A stretch of DNA of 15,482 nt from Ophiostoma sp. CBS 140.51 (Eukaryota > Ascomycota > Sordariomycetes > Ophiostomatales > Ophiostomataceae), in NCBI GenBank assembly GCA_029298735.1, contig JANSLP010000513.1, positions 1-15,482 of the forward strand. The letters are read 5' to 3'. This document shows positions 1 through 8,689 of this stretch, piece after piece. The notes under the pieces were generated by a model. The model worked only from the letters and a program-made list of their open reading frames with translations. It was not told where the DNA came from and made no database searches. Each line of letters starts with the position of its first letter. Position 1 is the first letter of the stretch. A program made the translations under genes and the position numbers.

Positions 1-510
1 GAGGGGTTCTTGCTCTGGTAAAACAGTGATAAGGTGTAACGGTCGATCAATAATCAACACGTGTAAAGGGGGTTCTTCGTATGCAATGATGGTACAGGTA
101 TACAACTTTATGTAGGTTTGTATTTTAGATAATCGGTAGCGACTGAGTCTTCTGTCTGTCTAGCTGGGAGGAAGCCTTAGTCTTATATATCTATTATGCT
201 TTAGTTAACTTTATCCTATGGCTTTATTTTACTCTGAAGTTTATTTAGCTTTATACGTAGCTTTATGTTAATCTGAAGTTTATCCATCTTTATTCGTAGC
301 TTTATTCTGATTTAAAGTTTATCCAGCTTTATTCGTAGCTTCATTTTAATCTGAAGTTGTATTCCTGCCTTCTAATTGGTCGGTCCTGCGCTACTCATTC
401 TTTCAGCTACACTGGCGTTATTCTTCGCGACTTTATTCTTCCCGTCCCGTTAAGGGGTCGGTTCGTTGTCCTGGCCCGTTAGTGAGGCCGTGGGGGCCAT
501 ATTAGTAACA
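1..510 (-). repeat. Dispersed repeat copy A (LTR- or long-TIR-like)
   Basis: Read on the minus strand, the copy begins TGTTAC at 510 and runs through a conserved block (ATGGCCCCCACGGCCTCAC), a TATA-like ATATATAAG, and GACCGTTACA at 35. Bounded as TG...CA, positions 35-510 make a 476-bp LTR-like unit. Similarity to copy B continues past 35 to the window edge, so the outer end may lie outside. It is the least mutated copy: many sites read CA here where B and C read TA. No matching target duplication is visible at 34/511. Solo LTR and long terminal inverted repeat are both possible. Confidence 0.72.
209..365. repeat. Tandem repeat of a 39-bp unit, about 4 copies
   Basis: Units start near 209, 249, 288 and 327. 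Each has the form CTTTAT..GTAGCTTTAT followed by ATCTGAAGTTTATCCA. The last three are exactly 39 bp and the first is 40 bp and more diverged. The array lies inside repeat copy A and accounts for most of its extra length over copy B. Confidence 0.8.
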
Positions 511-807
511 TGTAACTCACGCTTATTAAGCAACTGTATTGGTGGGTTACATTATATAACTTTCTGTATGGCTTGCCTGCGTTGCTACTTAACCGGTGCC
601 TAGAAGAACATTTTCGTGAATGAAAAAAATGAAGGAAAGACAAAAAAAAGATCTATTCGACTCGTCGTAAAAGCGTACCCCTTAATAAAGTAGTTATCTT
701 TTATTACTACGAGCATAATATAAAGACGCCCCGTTCCTAGTTTTCGAGAAGACGTATTTCTAAACTATTATTTTCCACTAAACGCACTCTTACCTTCATT
801 AACGACG

Positions 808-960
808 ATGCCTCAATTTATTTCGTGTATACACTGCCAAACGGCTAATTCCAGCTCTGCAACACAATACTGTATACGATGTGGATTTCAACCAACCACA
901 ATTTGTAAAAACGAAGTGTGCGGTAGATCTCCGCCCGTAAAACACGAGCCAAAGACGTAA
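808..960 (+). CDS. Possible 50-aa zinc-ribbon-like mini-protein
   Basis: An ATG-to-TAA frame of 51 codons sits in the spacer between inverted repeat copies A and B. It has six cysteines: CIHC at residues 7-10, CIRC at 22-25, and single cysteines at 33 and 38. Two CxxC knuckles 11 residues apart are typical of zinc ribbons. The stop overlaps a GTAAGC donor-like site (GAC/GTAAGC), so it could be the first exon of a longer gene, but no convincing acceptor was found. It may be transposon-encoded or a captured fragment. A short AT-rich ORF can arise by chance; the regular cysteine spacing is the only real support. Confidence 0.33.
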   Translation: MPQFISCIHCQTANSSSATQYCIRCGFQPTTICKNEVCGRSPPVKHEPKT

Positions 961-1065
961 GCCTTTCTTATATTTATTAACGTATAGAAGAACATAATAT
1001 TCACTATATATAGCGCCATAATCACTCAGGAAAATACAGTAAACGTTAAGACTTAATCTCCTTTA

Positions 1066-1490
1066 TATTACGAATATAGCGCCTACGGGCCTCGCCAACC
1101 AGCCAGACGATAACCGGGACCGGAGGAATAATAAAGCGACCAACGCAAAGCGGCGGTGCAAGTTTAGCTGAAAGCGGCCGCTTTTAAACCCAGGGTAGAC
1201 AGACGACTAATACGAAACGAACCAATTAAAAGAAGGAACGAAACCTCATATAACCTCATATAAGAAACCTTATACGGAAATAAGGATAAATAGATATATT
1301 AGACTGAGGCTTCCTCCTAATAACCTAGATAGAAAACTTAGTCGCTACCGATTATCTAAAATATAAACCTATATAAACTTGTATTTTTATACTATTATTA
1401 TATACGAAGAACCCCCTTTTTTACGTGTTAATTATTATTCGACCGTTATACCTTATTACTGTTTTATTAGAGCAAGAACCTCTCCCCTAG
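1066..1490 (+). repeat. Dispersed repeat copy B, heavily RIP-mutated
   Basis: It starts TATTACGAATATAG at 1066, matching TGTTACTAATATGG of copy A. It continues through a diverged GC-rich block, the CTTCCTCC and TAGTCGCTACCGATTATCTAAAAT segments, and CGACCGTTATA at 1450. Similarity to A continues to about 1490 (AGAGCAAGAACC). Compared with A, CA is repeatedly replaced by TA, for instance GTTACACCTTATCACTG becomes GTTATACCTTATTACTG. The copy is inverted relative to A. Confidence 0.7.
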
Positions 1491-1529
1491 ACTTAATTAC
1501 CTAGTAGAGTCTATTACTCTTTAAGAAGT

Positions 1530-1868
1530 ACCTTTATAACATTCAGATAATCAGTAGCGACTAAGTCTTCTATTTATCTAGCTAGGAGGAAGCCTTAATC
1601 TTATATATCTATTATACTTTATTCGTATCTCATTCCTTATTTTATTTCCCGTATAAAATAACTTCTTTCATTCGTATCTTATTCCTTATTTTATTTTCCG
1701 TATAAGATAGATCTTCCATTCTGATTAGTGGGTTTTGGCGCCACATTTCTTTCAGCCACATCCGTGCTGTCTGGCGTCAACCTTCGCGTCTTTGTTCTCC
1801 CGTCCCGTTGAGGGGTCGGTTTCGTTGTCCTGGCCTGTCGGTGAGGCCGTGGGGGCCATGTTCGTAAC
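1530..1868 (-). repeat. Dispersed repeat copy C
   Basis: Read on the minus strand it starts TGTTACGAACATGGCCCCC at 1868 and carries the conserved CCGACCCCTCAACGGGACGGG block. It continues through a TATATAAG box and the CTTCCTCCTAGCTAG segment, with similarity fading near GTTATA at about 1530. It lies tail to tail with copy B and ends about 60 bp before the ATG of the proline-rich gene. Its left half shows CA-to-TA changes relative to A. Confidence 0.72.
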
Positions 1869-1931
1869 ACAGAGTCTCGACGCCATTATAAAACATTATG
1901 TGGACAGCAAGATGAACGAGTCAGGGAGACA

Positions 1932-3098
1932 ATGTTACAGAACTCCGGTCAGCAATTCGAGCCTATTCCAACAGTTGGGCCGACGGTGGCATCCTCTCAA
2001 CCCCATGAATCATTACATCCAGGACAGCCGGCAAGCATTCCGCCGCCACCACCGCCTCCACCTCCACCAGCACAAATCCCGCCGGTTACTTTAGCACCTA
2101 CTAGTCTTGGTAGGCTGAGTGCTTTCGGTGGCTTCGGGGGTCTCGGTGGCCAAGGAGCTGCCGCTAGCTCTGTCAACTCGAGTCAAAACGAACCTCAACA
2201 TCAACAGAATGCCGACCCGCCGAGACGACCTTTTGACTTTGAACCTGGTAGGCCTGTCTCTTATGTCCCGGTCTATCCTCGTGTACAGCAATTTCCCGTT
2301 CCCGGACGATCCGACCCGGACGGACCTCTTCCCATTCCTGGGCCGAACCAAGTTTACCGGGTGATTGATGAGATGGCGGACGAGCTCTTGAGAATCAAGG
2401 GCGACAACGACTGGGGAGAGGCATATACGAACATTGTGGCCTCGATGCGCGGTTTTGCTCTGCAGTTCAAGTCGTCGCCCGACCTCGAGCTGGACCCAAG
2501 CGAACAACACGAAGAATCCACTCGACAGCGCGTTCGCACGTATCCGCCGGCGCCCCGTCTCCAGCTCGTGCCCAACCCCTTTGGCCTACGTCTGTCGCAT
2601 GGTGGTGGCAGACTCGTTGGCACACCGAACAGCAAAAGTAAACTGTTGAATCCCGCGGCCACGCAAATGCCGCCTTGGTCGAACTGGAGCCCAATCATTC
2701 CATATCAAATGGTAAAACCTGTCTACATGCAAACGATCCCCCACGACCAGTATGTGGCGGCCATTAACGAGTGGACGTCCAAGGAGGAGGAGGCCCGCAA
2801 GTAAGACCTCGCCGAGGGTCGTGAGCCACCGCCATTCCATGAGACGCCTCCTGCTTGGCCCTCGGGGTATTCGCCGAAGCGAGACTTTAACATCTTCCAC
2901 GAGTCTGTCAAGGACTCGGAAGAGGCCCAGGCCTGGCCCAAGGGAGACATCAACTACGCAAGTGAAAAGTGGGAAGTAATGTCAGTAGACGAACAGGCAA
3001 TCTATGGGAAGCTGTGCGAGGAGAGGCGCAGGTCGGCTTGGTTAGACTCTTTGAACAAACGCAAACGTCCACGTACTTACTGGAAGACGGAAGTCTGA
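1932..3098 (+). pseudogene. Proline-rich protein with C-terminal HMG-box-like segment, broken by one in-frame stop
   Basis: From ATG 1932 the frame is open for 290 codons to TAA 2802-2804. It then continues in the same frame for 97 more codons to TGA 3096-3098, giving 388 sense positions if the stop is read over. Residues about 38-48 are a run of ten prolines, followed by a Gly/Ala-rich and Pro-rich low-complexity region. After the stop, residues about 315-370 look like an HMG box: PKRDFNIF, then ASEKWEVMS, DEQAIY and a basic EERRRSAW, followed by a nuclear-signal-like KRKRPR. TAA is one C-to-T step from CAA. An intron is possible because GTAAGA overlaps the stop, but the sequence beyond it still reads as protein. 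The first 290 residues match no family I recognise. A missing upstream exon cannot be excluded because repeat C lies just upstream. Confidence 0.55.
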
Positions 3099-3495
3099 TT
3101 CATGTATTTTATTTCCATTACACTTATAGAAAAGCTTTTATTGATTTGTTTTCAACGCTGATTTTTTCTCGGGTTTTAATTTTCATTTTTAACGTATTTT
3201 CTGTACCCTTAAATCATCAGGGATTCAATTGCGCCCACGTTTACCTAAGAAGCAACCGAGTTGTCGTTCTGTTCCGAGTCTTGGCTTCGTGATATTGTGC
3301 AGTGATGTTGGTGCCAAAACATAAAACTCGGATTTTCCGGGGTTCTTCCTAGCAAGCTTCCCCTCACGGCAGCTCCCAGTGACGGAAATACAACGTCAGT
3401 GTGGACTTGCTGTTTGCCTTTCCAGGGAACGGGTACGCTTGGTCCGTAAAGGAAAGGCTTGAAGAGAAGTGGCTACTTCGTAGAAAATGGAAAAT

Positions 3496-3518
3496 ACCGA
3501 GTACGGAGTACGGAGTAC
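3496..3518. repeat. Short TACGGAG microsatellite
   Basis: The sequence reads ACCGAG, then TACGGAG twice, then TAC: a 7-bp unit in about three copies, the first imperfect. Confidence 0.75.
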
Positions 3519-3783
3519 TGGTGTCAACGTTTATAGACATTGTTAATTCAAGAGTACGCAGTGAATGTCGGACCAGTTATCGGAGCATTTGTGTCGTGTT
3601 GTTTAGCGACTTCTCGTTTATGTCCTGTTAACGTCCCCTTCCTTTCGCCAACCAGACTTTAATTGAACGTGGTTGCGAGAACGGAGAATACAACATGGCT
3701 TGCAGGTTCGACCAGCAAAACGCATTTGCGCAGACACAAATGGCTGTCTTTTACTTCGTCGTAACGGTCTCATTTCGACTGTT

Positions 3784-3803
3784 TTTGGAAGCAAACTTCC
3801 AAA
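3784..3803. other. Perfect short hairpin
   Basis: TTTGGAAG, loop CAAA, CTTCCAAA: an 8-bp perfect stem with a 4-nt loop. It is not followed by a T-run and its role is unknown. Confidence 0.5.
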
Positions 3804-4087
3804 CTATCCGGCGGTCGAAAGAATGCATGCGATGTGTCGGTTTCTGCCTGTATGTATTATACGACAAACTCCACGGCCTTTGTCTGTCTGCGTCGAAATA
3901 TTACAGTTTGAAAGTTTTTATTTCATTTCCATAGTTCTTATTACTGCAGCCAGGTTTCAATTCCATAGCGGGCCATGCCGCTGATGTACCATCCGTTGAG
4001 TTGTTCTCCGTTCCCTGTGTGGGGGTCACATCCCTCCCTTAATGTTCTTCAGGGGGGTGCCACTTTGTATTACATCTCCACCTCGCG

Positions 4088-5731
4088 TTAGACCTCCTTC
4101 ATGAGCCCAAACGTTGCTGTCCATTGTCGAATGCGCTTTCCGTAAAAATAGAATGGAATTGCCAGGAGCAGCACAGAGAATTGGATGGCAACCATCTCTC
4201 CAAAGGCCTGTAGTTATGCGTTAGTATCGAGATAGAATATCTGGATGGGGGGAGAGGACAACCTACATTCTGCACACCGGTGGCGGTTTGCGAGTTTTTA
4301 GTGTAAAGGGCCAGCACGGTGGCAATCACGTTGCGAATCACAAAGACGACTGTCAGCGCCTCACCAGCCAGATCGTGGTAGCCGTCGACAGCGTAGGTGA
4401 CAACAACATTGGCGACGGCTGTCAAGCCAAACCCTTGCATACCGTAGCCAAACGCTGGACCGACCCACATTGTATGGTGCGAAATGGTCAGACCGAAAAT
4501 CAGGATGCCAAAGAGGCCAATGAGCGCCGGGATAATAATGGCGGGCAGGCGGAACTCGGGTTGACGGCGGCCACCGTTAGCACGGGTCATGCGGTTGGCG
4601 ATAATATCAATGAGTTTACCGCCGATGAAAAAGGCAAGGACGGCGCCAATGAAGCCAGAAATGGACAGCAGGCCCAAGCTGCCCGTCTTCCAGCCGTAGG
4701 GCAGCTTTATAAACGTTTGTGACGATGTCAGCTGCACCACAATGTTCCAGCCGACAAACGTACCGACCGTCACGCTAGTCCACGAAATGGGCGGGTAGGC
4801 AGCCATGGACAAGATGCGCACAAATATCTTCCAGAACGACTCTTGCGGGTTGTCTAATCGTCAGGGACAGCCAGTCCTTAAGGCGGCGCTTGGGCGCAAA
4901 GGTCTCGGCGGGCTTGGCGACCACCTCTGGTGTGCGTGCCGGGTAGTTTGTTTCGCGGATCGTGACGAGGCCGACCAAAAAGGTAGCGCCGCCGGCAATA
5001 GCAATCAGTCCGCACGTCTAGCGCTAGCCGACCGTCTGCGTGATGTAAGCACAGATCAACGGGCCCAAGAAGAAGCCCATAGACAGCGCCATGTGGAAAA
5101 TCATCATACAGTGGCCGCGTTCGTCAACGAAAAACAGGTCGGCCGCGAGCGATAGAACCGTGGCGTCGGCCGACGATGCCGCAAAGCCAGAGATGATGCG
5201 CGCCGGCAACAAGCTACCGTAGCTCTTGGCCTTGAACAACCAGACATTCGTGCCGACAAGCAACAGCAGCGATATTAGGTAGACGGGCCGCTTGCCCACA
5301 ACACGTGCCAGCGGCACCCATACCAAGTTGCCGACGCCGAGCCATAGGACGTTAAAACACACGAGGTAGCCAATACGGGTGGTCGACTATTTGAATTCGG
5401 CGGCCAGCGGTTGAACTGCGACAGTAAAGTTGGACGAGTTAAAGGTGGCGAGCACGGTGAAGAAGCAAATTGTGAGATATGTCCAGTACTTTTTCCATCC
5501 TGACCAGTTCTGGAAGTTAATGTTAGCTTTTGTTGAGGCGAGTACCTAGCATGAAGTCAATAACTTGAGAGCTATGTATACTAGAGGATCGTTTGGATCG
5601 TTGGTCGGTTGTGGCAATAATGTCCGTTCTGAGACTGTGAACTTCTCGTCTGAGCTGGTCTCCTGAGGTGAGGCAGATGCGGCTGTCACCTCCTCGTGGA
5701 CTTCGACAGGCTTTATCTAGTCTAATAACAT
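4088..5731 (-). pseudogene. MFS (DHA1-like) drug/metabolite transporter, inactivated
   Basis: A three-exon gene can be read: exon 1 5731-5582, exon 2 5509-4267, exon 3 4207-4088. The introns (72 and 59 bp) have GT...AG ends and CTAAC branch points. The ancestral product is about 503 residues with 12 membrane segments, the usual length for fungal MFS exporters. The N-tail ends NDPNDPL, joining NWSGWKKYW, the common 'DP.NWs.wkKy' entry to helix 1. The helix 2-3 loop has PLARVVGKRP, matching MFS motif A. Lesions are TAG at 5719-5717 (codon 5), 5389-5387, 5026-5024 and 5020-5018, and one extra base near 4851-4858 (exon 2 is 3n+1 long). The paired stops read G*R*T where G-W-R-W-T is expected. All four fit CpA-to-TpA changes on one strand or the other. 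It lies in the same direction as the P450, which suggests it exported the pathway product. Confidence 0.9.
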
Positions 5732-5771
5732 GGACCAAGTTTTGTCGTCGGTTATCGTCAACTGTCGTCAG

Positions 5772-5780
5772 TTTGTGGGG
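5772..5780 (+). promoter_or_regulatory. TTTGTGGGG box upstream of the MFS gene
   Basis: It lies about 40 bp upstream of the MFS start and continues as TTTGTGGGGCG. Related TTGTGG(G) words occur upstream of the P450, GT32 and FAD-monooxygenase genes. It also contains GTGGGG, which fits the known CreA consensus SYGGRG. Function is inferred only. Confidence 0.3.
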
Positions 5781-5858
5781 CGTTGAAGTAAAAGAAAGGG
5801 TGGAGAGGTCGAGAGGTCGAAAGTCGCCAGAAAGACGGTACGCTCGAATGAAGGATGT

Positions 5859-6035
5859 TACAAATATGGCCCCCACGGCCTCACCAACAGGTCAGGACAA
5901 CAAACCGACCCCTCAACGGGACGGGAGAATAAAGACGCGAGGGATAACGCCAGGACAGCTCGGATGTAGCTAAAAGAATGTGGCGTAAGAACTAACCAAT
6001 CAGGATAAAGAAGTTATCTTATACAGAAGGAAGGA
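5859..6035 (+). repeat. Dispersed repeat copy D, truncated
   Basis: It starts TGTTACAAATATGGCCCCC at 5859 and follows copies A and C closely through CCGACCCCTCAACGGGACGGG and GTAGCTAAAAGAATG to CTTATACAGAAGGAAGG. It then runs into a purine tract and a different GC-rich element; the TATA box and the 3' half seen in A-C are missing. With copy C it forms an inverted pair whose TGTTAC ends face the HMG-like gene and the MFS pseudogene. Confidence 0.75.
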
Positions 6036-6069
6036 GAAGAAGAAAAAGAAGAAAAAGAGAAGAGAAGAG
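6025..6069 (+). repeat. Uninterrupted 45-nt purine tract
   Basis: Only A and G from 6025 to 6069 (GAAGGAAGG then GAA/GAAAA repeats). It sits at the junction of repeat D and the GC-rich element at 6036-6260 and resembles the pyrimidine/purine block inside the element at 9031-9353. Confidence 0.7.
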
Positions 6070-6260
6070 TAGACAGCTCTACCTCGTTGGTTTAGGGGGA
6101 GTGGGTCGTCCTCCGCTACTAACCATGTCTAGGCTTCCGCCACGGTTACTCGGCAGCCGTCTACCCGTCTACTAGCCGGCCCACGTGTCGCCGGTTGCCT
6201 TGCCCGGGGTTGTTGGCTCAGGCCTTGGCTGAGCCACCCTCGGGCCCTTGGCCCGTCACA
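6036..6260 (-). mobile_element. Remnant of a second LTR-like family (truncated copy)
   Basis: Read on the minus strand it begins TGTGACGGGCCAAGGGCC at 6260, matching TGTGACGGGCCAGGGGCC at the end of the element at 9353. Both then have a GC-rich middle followed by a CT-rich stretch. This copy loses its other end where it meets repeat D. It contains a 7-bp-stem hairpin (GGCTCAG / CTGAGCC) near 6213-6233. It lies about 10 bp beyond the ancestral stop of the P450. Confidence 0.5.
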
Positions 6261-6270
6261 TCAGCTTACC

Positions 6271-6375
6271 TTACGCCACTTCTCTCAAAGATACCTCACA
6301 CATCATGTTCTGTTGTTTAACGAGCCAGCGGTTGTCATGCTGTATGTCTTCGGGTCTATGCGCAGTGAGATCAAA
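6271..6375 (-). pseudogene. Ancestral C-terminal tail of the P450, beyond the premature stop
   Basis: After TGA at 6378-6376 the same frame stays open for 34 codons to TAA 6273-6271. It reads FDLTAHRPEDIQ, then NRWLVKQQNMMCEVSL, matching the usual fungal P450 end ('RFDF.l..p...w...n.WFVkQ....V.v'). TGA is one C-to-T step from CGA (Arg), which fits the expected 'qRFdf'. The tail corresponds to the C-terminal beta-sheet and substrate-recognition region. Confidence 0.75.
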
Positions 6376-8250
6376 TCACTGAACAAGGATGGGAATCATC
6401 TTGTTGATCTCCAGCAAGCTGATGTTCTTTCCGACACATGTGCGTGAGCCCGCACCAAACTGTAATGTATAGGCGCAACAATTAGCAAAGCCGTAACAAG
6501 GACGGTGGACGATGGACTTGGGGAAGATGCACTCACGGGTATCCAATATGATTCCATCGCCGGAATCTTTTCTTCCTTCTGGTCTAGCCATCTCTCTGGC
6601 CTGAAAATTGCGGCATCGGCCCCGAAGACATCTTTGTTCATATGGGCGACCCACGTATTTACTCCGACAATAGTCTATTCCAACAATTACTTGCCGCTTA
6701 TATTCGGCACACAGAAGCGATTGGTGGGAACACGCGACACATACATTCTCGGGAAAATAAGTCTCCTGAATGGTAATCCCACCTGCTGGCACCACGCGTG
6801 CTAGGGGGAGGCCAGTTGCAGGATGGAGCCGCAATCCTTCTTTTATACATGCTTGAAGGTACGGCATCGACTGGGTATCCTTGAAGGGAATAAGACCGAT
6901 CCCGCCGATAGTGGTAAGCTTATTATCAATCTCCTTGCGAAGCTGTAGCGTAGTATGTTAGAATACCGATTTTCATTTTAGTTTATTATTGTCTTTTCAC
7001 ATACCTTTAAGTAGACGGTCGGAGAGCTTATAATGTTATATAAAATAGAGCAGAGAGAGATCGACGTAGTGTCCGAACCAGCGCCGATATTGGTCATGCA
7101 CGTCGTCATAATAGCACTGTCGGAAAACTTGTCGGGGTTTTTAGCGTTCATTTCTATTAGTTTAGAAAGGAAGTCCTGCCTCTCGTCGATGTTGTGCTTC
7201 TTTACGCCTTTTTGCCGAGCGTCTTTAATCTGGTTGGCAACGAAGATGCCTACGCGCGTAATGCCGTTGGCGGGCATCTTAGTCATAAGCCAAAACAGCG
7301 GCTTATGCAACTCGTGAACGACGCCAACCACGGCTGCATACTTAAGGTAGTCATGAAGACTACCAAAGATCTTGTCGTCGTCTAATACTCGGTCTAAAAG
7401 CCCGAACCGTTTTGCCACCTATTCACACACCAGTCTTGTTTCTCGAGGTATACATTGTAAGTAAGATGTAATGATGCTTACCGTCAAACGGCCAATCACA
7501 TCAAGTGCGTAGCATTGCATCCAAAACTGAAGGTCAAGAATGTTCCCTTTGCCTTTTCGTGCAAACTCGGTGAGCCGCGTGAGAAAAATCTCAACGCATT
7601 CATCAACATCTGTCTCCATCTTTCGCAGCGATGTTGCAGAGTACAGACTGGCAACCAGTCTCCGGCGTGCCGAGTGGCTGGCCGGGTTTCGATCCGTGAA
7701 CAAGTCTGGGAATGTTTCCATGGGATTATTCGACGCTTCATACCAAGGAGCCTACTGCCCGTTAAATTATTAGTAAAATAAAATTATCCAAGTTACCAAT
7801 TAGCCAGGACTGGCTAAGAAAGGCGGATAATTAATGAAATCGTCCAAATTCGTATACCAAGACAGTTTATAAGCTATAACATACCTTAATAAATCCTTTT
7901 CCAGATCCGTATATAGATTTAAAAGCAACGGGGTCATCTAAGCTATATTGGCCAGGTGCGATCCGCACAACTGGGCCTTAATATTGCGGCCGTCTGTAAA
8001 TCAAAAATAGCCCCAAAAGGGTTGGAAGGGAAAACATACCATATTTCCGGTGAAGGTCAATGTTAACCTTGTGACAATCACCCTTGGCAACATTTTTCAA
8101 ATACCACCATCGTGAAAACCGCGCTGCAGTTCGCCCTGGGACCTTCCGCAAGGGGGAAGTTAGCTCGCTAAAGAGTCGTCTGGCCAGAGTAAGGACAACG
8201 ACTCCAGCGACAAGCAACCACAGCGACTGTGAAGAGCTGATGAGCATCAT
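6376..8250 (-). CDS. Cytochrome P450 monooxygenase (pisatin-demethylase-like), C-terminally truncated
   Basis: Seven exons fit: 8250-8040, 7976-7885, 7751-7482, 7418-7005, 6942-6745, 6674-6537 and 6459-6376, giving 468 residues. There is an N-terminal membrane anchor (residues about 9-24) and a hinge SPLRKVPGR. KYGPVVRIAPGQYSLDDP follows, as in pisatin-demethylase-like P450s. The helix I oxygen-binding motif GAGSDT is at 303-308, ExxR (EGLR) at 364-367, FRPERW around 420-425, and the haem motif FGAGSRTCVG at 442-451 with Cys449. It should be a haem-thiolate oxygenase on the ER membrane using P450 reductase; the substrate is unknown. The premature TGA removes about 35 C-terminal residues (normal length about 503), so activity is doubtful. 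Intron 1 needs an unusual TTAAG acceptor to keep frame, because a TTTACAG 17 nt upstream would break it. Introns are 63, 133, 63, 62, 70 and 77 bp. Confidence 0.9.
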
Positions 8251-8575
8251 TATGAGAGTGAGTTCAACTGTGTAGCGATGTTGCGGCAGTGAATTGACAA
8301 AAACAAAGCTGGCTCATGGTAGCCATGTGACGTACTAATATTGTTGCAACGCAGCACTGTTTGTGGGACATATGGAATGTGGGGAAACCCCAGATTGTTT
8401 GGCGACGTCCCCCACAATGCTGAATGCGGAGTATCTATTGATTGTTTGTGGGGGATGTTCGATTGCTTGTCAGGTTGCTAGTGCTATGAGCCCAATTGCC
8501 GCCACATGTGTATGGGTTCTCAGAATGTGGCCCTACTCGTGCGATGCCCCACTTTAATGGTCCAACTCTACGAGC

Positions 8576-8595
8576 GCACCATCTAAAGATGGTGC
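8576..8595. repeat. 20-bp near-perfect palindrome
   Basis: GCACCATCT, AA, AGATGGTGC: nine-base arms with a two-base centre. Confidence 0.75.
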
Positions 8596-8598
8596 TCA

Positions 8599-8632
8599 CC
8601 ACCAATCTGGCCAAACCACCAGTCTGGCCAAA
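8599..8632. repeat. Tandem duplication, 17-bp period
   Basis: CCAATCTGGCCAAA at 8602 is followed 17 bp later by CCAGTCTGGCCAAA, differing at one base. Each copy holds the self-complementary TGGCCA. It directly follows the palindrome. Confidence 0.7.
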
Positions 8633-8689
8633 AAGAAACAAAAAGAAAACCAATTTAACTTCAAAAATTAAACAAGAAATGAAAAATAG

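Larger units (their letters stand above)
3099..4087. other. Intergenic stretch without a recognisable gene
   Basis: It separates the convergent HMG-like gene and MFS pseudogene. Open frames here (up to about 107 codons) have low-complexity, non-conserved translations and no motif, so they are not called. Contents noted are a TACGGAG heptanucleotide run at 3496-3518 and a hairpin at 3784-3803. Confidence 0.6.
8251..8689. promoter_or_regulatory. P450 upstream region rich in inverted repeats
   Basis: No gene is seen. TTTGTGGGA occurs at 8360-8368. A mini-hairpin TGGGGAAACCCCA lies at 8380-8392. A perfect 10-bp inverted repeat TCCCCCACAA / TTGTGGGGGA lies at 8408-8417 and 8446-8455. A palindrome and a 17-bp tandem duplication lie at 8576-8632. 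GTGGGG words match the SYGGRG consensus known for the carbon-catabolite repressor CreA. Regulatory use is inferred. Confidence 0.4.

Noticed and set aside
1735..2094. 119-codon ORF overlapping repeat C and the proline-rich gene
   Set aside because: It starts inside the repeat and is a shadow of the frame beginning at 1932.
4288..4722. 144-codon + strand ORF
   Set aside because: It is antisense to MFS exon 2 and has no motif.
5523..5876. 117-codon minus-strand ORF upstream of the MFS gene
   Set aside because: It reads MFS exon 1 and its intron in the wrong frame and runs into repeat D.
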